This document shows positions 44,344 through 55,540 of a DNA stretch of 64,000 nucleotides, piece by piece. The stretch covers positions 8,426,001 to 8,490,000 of the forward strand of contig CM040090.1 in NCBI GenBank assembly GCA_022496805.1, read 5' to 3'. The notes under the pieces are model-generated. The model worked only from the letters and a program-made list of their open reading frames with translations, did not search any database and was not told the DNA's origin. The position numbers and the translations under genes were made by a program. Every line of letters starts with the position of its first letter. The first letter of the stretch is position 1. The stretch comes from Pohlia nutans. Taxonomy: Eukaryota; Streptophyta; Bryopsida; Bryales; Mniaceae.

Positions 44344-45583
44344 CTAGGCAGACTGGGATGCGTGTACAGCCTCCATGAGCGCGCTGTACTCTCGACGGTC
44401 GGGCTCGTCGCAGAGCATACGCCGCCCAATATTATTGTCCCTACGAAAAGATAGCAACCCTGTGCCAGGACTGCGATGGAGACGCCGAAACCATGGAAGG
44501 AGAACATCATGGAGGAAATTGTCATGCGCACCATCTCCAACGTAGGACCAAGAGTCAGGGAGTATTACATTATGGGGCTCATTCAAAATGTGCTTATTGG
44601 GGCTGTCGTCCACTACAACGGTGTTTCCGGACGTGAATCTGCCACCATAGCCTGTGAACAACTTGGCCAGATTCTTAAGGAACGAGTTCTTATCAGTGCC
44701 AGGCACTTTGAACGAGGACAGCCGGCCGTGCCTATCCCTACACTTGAGGGTTTTGCACGACTCCTGGCCAAGTACAAGGGAAGGGAGGGGCTGGATGCCG
44801 CGGAATAAATATCGCACTACCAAGTCAGTGGTAGACTTCTTCATGGAGCTCCAGACGGTAACGTCGGCAAACATGGTCAGCTCCCGTAGGAACGAGAAGC
44901 AGAGCGGACGCACGTACATTGCTTTGGGTCTGACTACAGCGGGGAGAACGGCTGAGTGCTGCGCCGAGTATTCATTAAAGGCCGTAATCCCGGACCGGGA
45001 TTTCAAATCCTCACAGACGCAGAGGATTCCATTCAGGTCCAGGACGACATTGAGCCATTTTTTGGGAGGCCTAAGCTGTGGCGACCGAATGACCGACTCC
45101 GAAGAACCTCCACGAGTAAAAGGAGGACCGGATCCCTGGCAACAACGGGTAGACAAATGTGCAGCCAGTTATGATCCTGAAGCGACACATTTCGGACGGC
45201 ATCGTAATAAAAACGACACACAGTCGAGCGGGAAGACAACAAACACGAAGTTCCGACCATTGAGAAACGTATGGAACGCACCTGAAGGCCGGAGGACCCA
45301 ATAGACTTCGCACTGACGACAGCTGTGGCTGTCGAGGGTGCAACGCCGCCAACGTGACGAGGAGGGGAGGCCGATGTACGCGCCCGCTCATCCAATTGCG
45401 AATCCCGCTGAAGTCTACGTCCTGACACCAATGATTGAGAGGCCGGAGGGACGACAGGAGAGGAAGGGACTGCAGGCGAGTTCGGACTCGGCTCCAAGGA
45501 CTGACCGCCCCGATTACATTGCGCGGGCGGATGAACAGAAGAAGGCAATTGAGAGTGAGGCACAATGTGGGCACGGATGGAGC
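44344..45583 (-). CDS. FCP1/NIF-type HAD-like phosphatase domain protein
   Basis: Exons are about 45583-45282 (Ser/Pro-rich, donor CTTCAG/GTGCG) and 45135-44344 (acceptor TTGCCAG/GGATCC). FCP1-type proteins dephosphorylate protein targets such as the RNA polymerase II tail. Motifs: LNVVLDLNGILC (motif I; Asn replaces the second Asp, as in the plant DxNG group), PLCFSFLREL, ADVTVWSSMKK (motif II region), and NTVVVDDSPNKHILN (motif III). The Asn substitution may impair phosphatase activity. It ends ALMEAVHASQSA. The N-terminus is incomplete in my model; a first exon probably lies upstream. It sits directly behind the ParB/methyltransferase gene on the same strand. Confidence 0.68.
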
Positions 45584-46790
45584 CTGCGATGACAGTAGAT
45601 GAACGTGAATTCCGAGTGAGGAGTGTGTAAATTATAGAAAGGCCAAAAAAATTTGAAGTACAAAAAATGTTCACTGGAAAATGTCCTAAGGACTCTACTC
45701 AACAAGGTTTTGAAAATCCTACAAATCCTGAGCCGTGTATACAAAAAATCTACAAAAAACCTATGATACAAATCAACTCGAGTCGAGCTAAATCTATACA
45801 AATGACATCGAGTGATTATTGGGAACCACCCGCTGCAGCGTCTGTGCCGGGCGAGACGGCAGTGTCTGCATTGTCACTGCCAGCGGCTCCGCCGAATCCC
45901 AGACTGTCGTCAAGGCTGTATGGATCGGCGACATCACCAGCAGCGCCCGATGACACATGCGGAGGAGCCGGCGACGTAGACGGAGCAGACGCAGGAGCAG
46001 CTGGCGGTGGTGGAGGCGCAGCGATAGGTGAGGGCGCAGGAGGAGGCGGAGGAGGAACGGCAAAAGACGAGGGCGCAGGTGGAGCAGATTCTCCGCTGGT
46101 GGTTGAACCCGACGGCTGATTACCAAGCAGCAGAGGTTGAGAAGCCAGCGGCGGCGGGTTCAGCACGGCCCCAGAAGGCGGCAGAAGGCTCTGCATGAGA
46201 GCCTGCAGCGTCTGCTGCATGACATTTTGCTGTTGCTGTTGCTGACGCTGCTGTTCCATAATAAACTTCTGGAAATCATACTGCTCTTTTCTCGTCTCCT
46301 GGTTCATCTTCAGATTGTCCTCCGCGGTCTTCGAGGTCTGAACCGTGAGAGCTGCAACCGTGCCAGCCAACATCTTCAAAATTTTGTTCGAAGACTCACG
46401 TTTCTTCCTCTTCGACTTTCGCTCGGAGGAAGGAGTCCCGAGCTGGTAGCCAGAGGACGCGGATGAACCTGGCGCATCAGACCTCCGGGGGGTATCCAGA
46501 GGAGGAGCATCGTCGTCCTCGTCGTCATCCTCCTCACTGGAAGAGGAGGTTGACGAGTTCTCCTCATCCCTCTGTGTGAGAGGGGGATCAGACCACTGAT
46601 CTCTGGATTTCCTCTTCGGTCTGGAGGACCCAGGTCGTGCAGCAGGGGTACTCTGCTCTCAATCAACATGCACAGGGTATCCGTCCTCCAGAAAGTCTGC
46701 CTTGTCGAGGTCCAAGGCGTCGATCGCAATAGAAGCAAACCAGTCCTTCATTCTTTTGTCCCCGACAGCGTAGCTGTTCACGCAACACAT

Positions 46791-47209
46791 CTGCAAAAAA
46801 TGGCATGGCAGTCGTCAAGTGAGTCAAGGTTGATATAATTAGGGATTTAGAGTGATTTAGATCGCCTCGACCTAAACTGTGAAGGAGAGGCAGTAAGAAG
46901 GGATGAGGTAGTACGAAGGGACAATTCAGGTCGAATCGACCTAAAGGGTGGGGGCACTGAGAAGGTTGAAGGTTTAGTTCAGGTCGACACGAGCTAAACA
47001 ACAGATTTGAGTCTAAGATCTGCACACTTAACGTTTAGGTCGACCCGACCTGAAACACATTGAGGATATAGTTTGGGCACTTCCCAGAAGAGCATGTATG
47101 CCCGTATGAATTTTAGGTCAACCCGACCTAAAATGTATGAACGGTAACACTACGTAGGGTCAGATCGACTCGAGCTGAAGAGCATGAGTCCAAATGCTAA
47201 ACTACTTAC
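46791..47209 (-). repeat. Intron with six palindrome copies
   Basis: Copies of the GGTCGA-n-TCGACC palindrome start near 46858, 46921, 46978, 47036, 47113 and 47161. They are spaced about 50-80 bases apart and several are degenerate in one arm. They fill most of the intron. Confidence 0.8.
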
Positions 47210-48559
47210 CAGTGCAGCGCAAGTGAACTTGGATCCCGCGTAGACGGAGACGACGTTCGACCCCGGCATGCAGAACGCGTTCATGAGCCACAAGTAGAAC
47301 TCCATTCTGAGTTCTGCGTTGTACACGCGGTACAACAGCTCATCATACACCCGGGGCTTTGTGTATACCGTGGTCTCCGGAGCGTAGAAGTCGGGGGGGA
47401 TCGACACCGTCGGAATGTCGGGCCTTTGCAAGAAGACCAGGTGCACTTTTGCTCGCGCCTTCTTATGGTTTGCCGGATAGTCTCCCAGTCGCTCGTTCCT
47501 CGCTGGATGGTAGTCCGCATACTCCATCTTGTATCTGCGGAGTTGGTCGTCCTGCTCAGCGAAATATACTGCCTGGTTCTGCTCTATCATATCGGTGCAG
47601 ATGAACAGCCACACAGGTATTTCATCGAATTCTGGTTCACGTCTCTCTTTTAGAGAAGACATGAACTCGTGAAAGTACGGCATATCCGTACTTGACTTCT
47701 CCTTGTCACCCACCCCGGGGAGGACTCTGAAGTCGATGACCCCTAGCTTCATGTCTACAAAAGTGACATTTGACCAGGCGCCCTCGGGCCAGTCGGCGTG
47801 CTCGTTTAACTGCGGGTCGTATGGCCGGAAGTGAGCGTTGCCGGCGGGCTTCTCGAATTTCATCCTCTTCTCCAGAAAGACTTTGAAGAACTCGTATGCG
47901 TACGGGGAGATTTCTGCGGTCTTCTTGTTCTTGCTTCTGACCTGCTTTGCCTCCCTGAAATACACCTCACCCGGCCGCTCAAGGAGTACATTCATTGTCG
48001 CCCTCGTGACGTGGTAGTCCTCCTTGAACTGCCTCCACTTCTCTGGAACGAGTTCCCCCGCCGAATTGAAGAGTCCTAGATCACGATTGATGTTGTGCAA
48101 TTCCTTCTTGACAAGGTGCTTCCGCTTCCTTCTCTCCACCCATTCCTTAGTCGAGTAGCACCTGTCCTGAACTGTGGATATTGCCTTAATCGTGACCTTC
48201 GGGTATCCACGGGTCCATTTCGGGTTCCCGTGGTTCAGGATATGCCTCGCGAGTTTGGTGAGGTCCTCATAGGTTAGGTTTCCTAGCCATTTGAAGAACT
48301 CGCGCGTCAGATTCCCACTCTCTGGATTCCAGTTAGGCTTCTCCTTGAACAGCAAATCAGTGTCTGGGTCATGGAGCTCTCCGGCACCCGCTCTTGAGAT
48401 CACTTCGCTCCAGAGGTCGAACACGTCGTCCGGCGCAGTGATCAACTTCAACTCATTGTGGATGTCGAGCAGTTCGGACGCATTACTTTTCTTGGCGTCC
48501 TTCTGCGCCTGAGCCACGTCGAGCATCAGGAACCGCAGCTTCAAAGCAGCTTGAAACTC

Positions 48560-48795
48560 CTGCAAGGGCACATACACTGTTAGCAATTATACAGTCATTT
48601 AGGTCGAGTCGACCTAAACCAGCACAGATTGGGGAGCGCACGGATTACAAGGACAATCAGTAGGAAAGATCACGACAGCATGAGCATTTTAGGTGGACTC
48701 GACCTAACTCGCAGGTGCCACGGGTTTACTCTGTAGGGACGGACTAGGACTAGGACTATCGAAAGCAATTCAGGCCGAGTCGAGCTGAATATTAC
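48560..48795 (-). repeat. Intron with three palindrome copies
   Basis: Copies lie near 48598, 48688 and 48770. The last lies just downstream of the splice donor, so the palindrome is in the intron rather than the exon. Confidence 0.8.
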
Positions 48796-50279
48796 GTTGA
48801 ATTTTGTTTTGTTGATGGTGGCCTCCTTCGTTCGCGACGCCTGACTGTTCGTTCCCACCTGAACTAACTCCTTCGGGTTCTTGGGGCGATTGAGTTTAAT
48901 CCAGACCTGCCGCGCTCCCAAGATGTTAGTCGCCCAGGACGGCTTGATGGCGCCGAAGTGGTTGACCCGGTTGTAGTACGCGGATATTTGACGAAGTTTT
49001 TCATTGTTCTTCGTCCAAACGATAAAGTAGTTCCATTGAGCGAACTCTTTGATGTCTTTGGGATCCATCCTTTGTTCGCGCATCATGAAACTTGCTTTGA
49101 CACTGTGCTGCCCGTTGATCAGCCAAAACTTGCCATCCTTGATGGAGTCCCAGCTAGTGGGCTTCTCGTCCAGGTCGCAAGGCATGACACACAGGGTCTG
49201 CTTTGTGCTCCTATCGGGCATGCTGAGAAGGAAGCCCATGATCTTCTTTGCAAGACCCGGCTCGTACGACTTGATGTTCATGTCAGGAGGCGCATCGACT
49301 AGTTGCTCGATGGGGATCGTTCTCTTATCTTCGATTCCCCAGACAAAGGCGTCAGTGCAGGTCGACCAGAACGTCTTGTACGCCTCGGTCGACCGTGTGA
49401 AGTCTGGTTTCTTGTTTCCCTGCACGGGCTCTGGCAAGTCGGTCACAGCAGATGCCAAGCTAACGTCGTCGACATCTTCAGGAGCCCTCCTGTCAACAGT
49501 TTTCCTCTTCTTCGACGTGGAGCCAAGATGGCTTTTGGGTGGTGGTGTAGGTGTAAGAGGCGTGTTGGGCTTGCGCTTGCCGCGGCTCTGTTGGGGTCTT
49601 GGCGAGTCTGTGAATGTGGATCCCGCACTACCTCCCTGGCTGCGGTTATTGAGGGACACACTTATTGGTGTCATCGACAGACTCTGCATGTCCATCTTGG
49701 CCTTGAAGGTTTCGAAGTTCTGGATCACCTTCCGGATTTTTGAGCAGAGTTGGGCCCCGCGCAGAGGCTGACCGCTGGCAGACATAAAGTATTGGCTGTC
49801 AAATTTATTCTCCAGCTCCTTCATCATTCCTCTGAATTCTGTATGTTTGAGAGAGGCTATCAAGGGGCTGATATTGAAGGGAATGAGAGCGGAGTCGAGA
49901 ATCAGCGTGAAGTTTTACTGATTCTTCTTTTCCCATTCAGTTCTCGTTGTCACGCAGTGCAACATGATTTTGGAGCCATCACCGTTGCTGATGTCTTTCA
50001 CCTTCTCGTGTAATGAGAGTGGGAGGTAGGTGGGCGAATTGGTGTTCTTCGTGATCAAGCAGCAATCACGAGTCATTGGTATCATGTTCAGACTCCAGAA
50101 CTGAACAAGATTTTGTTCTTGCAGTTCCCAGAACTCCCCGAAGTTCGCGAGGTCGTCTCCTTCGGCATCATCCGTGCTCTGTGGATGTGCAACTTTCTTG
50201 TAGTAGAGGTTGAGGGGTTCACTTTGCTGTTCCCTTGGTGTCTTCCTCTCTGTTGCCATTCTGTTCACAACGAGGACAG

Positions 50280-51900
50280 ACGATGTTTAGGTCGATGCGA
50301 GCTAAAATGCAATACACACACATCAGCATGCCTATGTAGCGATGCGTACTGCAGACTTGTCAGTTGCGAGCATCTAGGGGTTCATCGTAATTTAGATCGG
50401 ACCGACCTAAAAGTTAGACGAGGCTCTTTAGCTTGAAGGATGTAGTACGCTTCATATGTCTGAAGCATTCAGTTGTGAATGTGATGCTCTTTAGGTCGAC
50501 CCGACCTAAAGAGGAAATATAGGTAAGGACTTTGTGTATTAAGGAATTACGGATATTCGGAAGTACATGAAGAAGCACAAATGATGTGATTATTAAGACC
50601 GGCCTGACCTGAATTGCAATACGTAGAGAGCAATTTAGGTTGGGTCGACCTGAATGTTCACATCTCATGTGTTTTTTGTTGTTTACTATACATGATATCA
50701 TTCGATCATTGTAGGCCATTCATGGTCTTATAGGCTGCCTTGATCTGGAGCTGCGCATCTTAGGCAGCTATCTAGTCAAATCGTACTGATTCTTTAGGTA
50801 AATTAGGTCGATTCGATCTGAATTCACACTTGATACATGTTCACGTTTTAGAACTTTCAGCCTGTTCTTCGTAAACGATGAACGATAGTTCTTTATTTAG
50901 GTCGATTCGACCTAAACTGCTAGAGGGGGAGAGTGTTTTTACTATTTTGTGCTATGCTGTATCTGAATTGATTATAAGATTTGGTATTCTAGGGTATCCC
51001 GACCTTAAAGTAGGTCGTCCCAGTCTGATGTTGTTCAATATTTTGGTAGGTTATTTGTGTGATTTAGGTCGAGTCGAGCTGAATCTTAGGTAGGTCAGAA
51101 CGATTCGTATTTCTTAATAGCATACATTAGGTCTCTTCGACCTGAATTCACACATGGTACATGTTCATCTGCTACATGATTCAGCCTAGACTTGGTGTAC
51201 TATATCGTGTAGTTCCGAGATTAGATCGGAATCGACTGAAATTTATGTCGTGTACTTAAAGCCTATACTCCGTCAGCTATGACCTCTACTTCAGGATTTA
51301 GGTCGATTCGACCTAAACTGTTTGCGGGGGACAGTGTTTCTACCATGTATGGGTTAATTTTCATCTGTATAGAGTACATGACATGGTAATTTAGGTCTGG
51401 TCGAGCTGAATGGACTGCATTGTCTGTCTTCTGGATTCGATGTTGGTGCATTTTGTTGTTAGTAGGTTTGTGTGATTCAGGTCGAATCGACCTGAATCGT
51501 AGGTAGTTGAGGTCGATTTGTATTGCTTTCTAAGATAAAATAAGTCGATTCAACCTAAATTTACACATGGTACTTGTTTTTGTTCTAGAACTTCATGCCT
51601 ATACTCCGTTTACTATTTTCTATGGTTTCGGATTTAGGTCGATTCGACCTAAACTGCTGGAGCGGGACAGTGTTTCTACCATTTGTCATGTGTATAGATT
51701 ACATGATATGGTATTTTAGATCGGGTCGAGCTGAATGGACTGCAATTTAGGTCGACTCGACCTGATATGTGGCCTGTACAGGTGAAGTTTAGCTCGGGTG
51801 GATCTAAATTACCATTTCTCACAAGAGTTTAAGTGTCTATTTACATTGGGTCGAGCTAAACTGACATCGACCTAAACTGACATCGAGCTAAACTGCTGTT
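50280..51900. repeat. Cluster of about 20 dispersed 21-bp palindromes upstream of the ParB/methylase gene
   Basis: The consensus is TTTAGGTCGA, one free base, then its reverse complement. Perfect copies start near 50894, 51297 and 51631. Many others vary, often GGTCGA to GATCGG or GACC to GAGC, and the outer TTTA/TAAA to TTCA/TGAA. Spacing is 30-160 bases with little similarity in between, so this is dispersal rather than simple tandem growth. Confidence 0.9.
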
Positions 51901-53040
51901 GTTCGCATGCAAGTAAGTCAAAAACCGTTGTGCTCAATCAAAGCAAAAATAACGCAGACATATGAAAGAAGAATGAAACAACGCAGATAAGAATGAAACA
52001 ACGCAGATAAGAATGAAACACGTGAATGGAGAATTGTAAAATCACCTGGAATATGAATTTGTGAGTCTACAAACAATTGCTCCTACTGGCCAAATTGAAC
52101 AATCTGAAAATACCAACATTTCCCTCATTAGTGAATTGAAAGACTGAACATTCTGATTACATTGAACTCGAGCGAGCAAACCAAAACCAGAAATTGAAGG
52201 TAAGCATACCCCCATCTCTCGTTCGTTAATGGTACCACAAATCACTCCAAAAACATCACTGGCCATGCACCAACTAAAAACAACCATGAACCACCTCCCA
52301 TACAATCAAGAAGCAGCTCTCAATTTGTCAATCTTTACTATGTGTGGAACTAAAGCAGACTTTAATAACGTACACTCTACCAAGCAATTTTGAAGCGAAA
52401 ACCAACACCCTATCAAACGATTCAAACATTATCAAGCTAAGCAAAACAAAAACCATTAATTTGTGCAACACTGAACCCACCTCTACACGGTAATAGCCAA
52501 GCTAAAGCATCACTTGTCTGACACACAAAAAAAAATTAAAAATTAAAGCATGAATTCGTGCTTTCTTCCATGACAATACAATTGCCTTCCCCTTCACAAT
52601 TACCCCATTTTCTGATATATGCACAATGTAGCAACTCGTTCAACAGCCTATAGTGAATTCAGTCCAAGCTCACCTCATTGCATTGTCATTTTCTCAACTC
52701 ACACCACGTCGAAACAAGTACACACACTCCCATTTCATAATACGTGTAAAATCAAAACTGCTTTACTATCAAAATATTATTAAGCAATACAGAAAACCTA
52801 GCAAGCAAACAACCCATGGAATTTAGAAAGAGCTCTGAATCTGTCAAGAACAGAGCAATAGTGTGAACTTACCTCAAACAATACGGGTCCTCCACCTTCA
52901 AATTGGCTTCACTCTCCAGCTACAGTCTCCAGCTTCAATCTCCAGCCTCAGTCTTCAGTTTCAATGTACAGCCTTAGTCTTTAGCTTCAAACTGCAGCTA
53001 CCCTAAACCAGCTTCTAAACCCTAACCAAGAAAGAGCAGA
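51901..53040. other. Unique AT-rich spacer
   Basis: A GATAAGAATGAAACAACGCA direct repeat occurs near 51985-52020. No palindromes and no coding signals. TCTCCAGCTTCA-type short repeats lie near 52910-52990. Confidence 0.35.
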
Positions 53041-53345
53041 CGCTGTACACCCTACCCAAAACAGCAGACAAGAACAACAAGAACACGACAAGAAGAACAA
53101 CAAGAACACGACAAACACAGCGAGCACAACAAGAAGGAGGGCAGGAACACAACACGAACACAAGAAGAACACAACGCGAACACAAGAAGAACACAACGCG
53201 AACACAAGAAGAACACAACACGGGAAGAGCACGGCGAGCACAGGAAGAGCACAGGAAGCACACAGGAAGAGCACGGCGAGCACAGGAAGACCACGGCGAA
53301 CACAGGAAGAGCACGGCGAGCATGACGGAGGTAACACAGGGAGCA
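53041..53345. repeat. Simple-sequence repeat of AGAACAC and GGAAGAGCACGGCGAGCACA units
   Basis: First AGAACAACAAGAACACGAC-type repeats, then about 20-bp GC-richer units (CACAGGAAGAGCACGGCGAG) in near tandem. The cysteine-rich ORFs on the opposite strand are by-products of the repeat. Confidence 0.75.
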
Positions 53346-53394
53346 AAGCCTAGCCAATGTGAGAGAGATGAACCACGGACACGGGGACTCCTTC

Positions 53395-53560
53395 CCACAG
53401 GCACGGGTACAGAACTGATTTGGTACACGGGTACAGAACTGATTTGGTACACGGGTACGGGAACATGGTACACGGGTACGGGAACATGGAACACGGGTAC
53501 GGGTACATGGTACACGGGTACATACTACACGGGCACAGGCACACGGTTACATCGTACAAG
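53395..53560. repeat. ACGGGTAC-type minisatellite
   Basis: Repeats based on ACACGGGTACGGGAACATGG and ACACGGGTACAGAACTGATT. The small ORFs here (YTGTG-type peptides) are artefacts of the repeat. Confidence 0.75.
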
Positions 53561-53789
53561 GTACAAGGTACATAGTAGAAACATATACCCCAAATAATTG
53601 CCCACAAAAATTAATTAAATATTAAGTATTTTTTTGAAATTAACAGAAACGAATTCAACGAAAAGTCTAGAAAAACAAACATCCTAAACTGGATGAGAAC
53701 ATGACACTCAGCAGAAACTGAAGACAAAAATTTAATATAAAATGTTTACTAGCAGCCATAGCAAACTGGAGCACAAAAAATGAGAGACT

Positions 53790-54370
53790 CAAATCCTAAA
53801 CCAAAAAACTGCATCATACAACTCTAATATATAAATTGAACGCATTGGCCTATTCAACAACTATTCCAAATAGTGAATTAATTAAGATGTAACAATGGTC
53901 ATATTGCAACCTATGCTCTCTATACAATGGCCAATGCAGTCCCAAACTCTCAAATCCAAAAAAAAATTCAAATATCGTGAAAACCAACATCATTTGCATG
54001 TTTGTCAAATTGTCGATATTTTTAATTCTATCGATGCCAACTTCCTTCAAGTTTTGCGTACAACAGTCTAAAACGATGTACACCAACATGCCAAGGCACA
54101 AAAAGATTTATTGAAGCTATGAGAAAAAATTCACAAAATTTAAAGTACTTCCAACTTGTAGCGCACAAAACCGAGTTTTAGACATGGCTAACTTTGAAAT
54201 TCATTTTCTTTCAAATCACAATCGAGTTTCTCTTCAAACTTCGGTAGTAATGTGTTATATGTCGCACACTACAACTTTTGCAAATTCACTTTTGGACTTT
54301 GCCCATTGATGCTCATGATATGGTTGTTTGAATGGAAAAGTTTCAAATCAATACTCAGTTTTGTTTGTGA
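53790..54370 (+). repeat. Solo third copy of the foldback arm
   Basis: Closely matches the right arm of the foldback element at about 6710-7290 and ends at the same ACTCAGTTTTG boundary. No second arm lies nearby. It is followed at once by TATA microsatellite DNA. Confidence 0.8.
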
Positions 54371-54790
54371 GTGTATGTATGTATACATATATATATATAT
54401 ATGTGTGTGTATATATATATATAGATTTATATATACTATTATGTATATATATATGCATAGTATATAAAATATATGCCGTAAGTGCAGGGCAGGGTTGCCT
54501 GAAAATAATACCTGAAAAAAATTGCCGAAAAATGGAGCAGTGGGAGAACAAGCGGGAGAACCAGCGATAACAGAAAGTGAGCCCCAAACCCTACCCGCGG
54601 GGGAGACGACCCCCACCGGGTTGCGAGTAGCGGCCAAAATTACGCGCAGCGAAAGAAACGACCCAGCAGGCAGTGGGCAGCAGGCAGCGCATCCATTCCC
54701 GGGCAGCGGGCAGTGGGGAATAAAAGTAAACGTGTGTTAAATACATATAATTATGTATACATTTATATATGTACATGTATATATACATAA

Positions 54791-54829
<39 letters not shown>

Positions 54830-55314
54830 TACATATTTGTACATGTATATCATTTACAAGTTGTAAAGAAGAGAGAGACACGCAGAAACTAAATGAGAGA
54901 AACAAGCGCGGAGAAGGGCGAAAAAAATCGAGACTAGAGACAAAACGAGGGAAACGGGCGAAACGCAACCAAGTATGAGACCCTAGTTGTAAGAGAGACA
55001 ACAAGCAGGCCAGAAAATGGGACATTGGGGAGCAGGCAAAGTGGAGCAGCGTGCAACGAGGGCTACGACCAGCGAAAACTTGTATATATATATATATACG
55101 TGCAAGTGAGGGTTGGTAGAAAATAATGTTTGACCGACTAGATTGTCCGACCCCTACTTTTCAAACTTTAATTACTTATTCGAACAATGAGGAGCGGAGA
55201 ACAACAAAGAGCGGAAACGAGGAGAATGAATCTGAAACCCTAGCTGCAAGAGAGACGACCCTCTCGGGTAGCGCCTACAGCCGGCACTATATATATATGT
55301 ATGTATATGTATAA

Positions 55315-55350
<36 letters not shown>

Positions 55351-55375
55351 AAAATATATATATTTGTACGGGACT
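54371..55375. repeat. AT microsatellites separated by related GC-richer units
   Basis: (AT)n/(TA)n tracts lie at about 54388-54460, 54730-54840, 55083-55100 and 55288-55370. Between them are three diverged copies of a unit carrying AAACCCTA followed by GAGAGACGACC-type sequence (near 54590, 54980 and 55240). No gene recognised. Confidence 0.6.
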
Positions 55376-55429
55376 CGTACTCCCGGGACTCAGACTCTCG
55401 GTTAAAATCTTTGGAACTCCCCTGACAGC

Positions 55430-55540
55430 CGTGATGCGGTCATACCAAGGCTACTACAGGAGATTCCATTAGAATCCTGAAGTTAAGCGCCTTTGGGCCG
55501 GAATAGTTCCGAGGTTGTTGTCTTCTCGAGTTGTGCATGA
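55430..55540 (+). pseudogene. 5S rRNA-derived pseudogene
   Basis: GATGCGGTCATACCA near the start, AGATTCCATTAGAATCCTGA, then AGTTAAGCGCCTTTGGGCC, GGAATAGTTCCGAGG follow the order and spacing of plant 5S rRNA. The internal promoter region (box A-like AGTTAAGCGC) is preserved. The 3' third is diverged, so it is more likely a pseudogene or a 5S-derived SINE head than a working gene. No tandem copies were seen. Confidence 0.7.

Larger units (their letters stand above)
45816..50268 (-). pseudogene. ParB-like and DNA-methyltransferase-like fusion gene
   Basis: Three exons, all in phase 0: 50268-48796, 48559-47210, 46790-45816. The ParB-like part has TIPIEQLVDAPPDMNIKSYE and KFWLINGQHSVKASFMM. The methyltransferase-like part has FVDMKLGVIDFRVLPG where a DPPY/DPPW motif is expected, and PGSNVVSVYAGSKFTCAAL continuing over the splice to MCCVNSYAVGDKRMKDW, which resembles the AdoMet-binding FxGxG motif of N6/N4 methylases in the motif IV-before-I order. 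Key catalytic residues look lost. The C-terminus is acidic, Gln-rich and Pro-rich. Two in-frame stops occur: TAA at 49915-49917 and TGA at 46659-46661; each is one C-to-T change from a sense codon. ParB-methylase fusions are known from phages and plasmids. Both introns contain the 21-bp palindromes. Confidence 0.65.

Noticed and set aside
52987..53607. Cysteine- and valine-rich ORFs on both strands
   Set aside because: They follow simple tandem repeats; the amino-acid composition reflects the repeat, not a secreted protein family.
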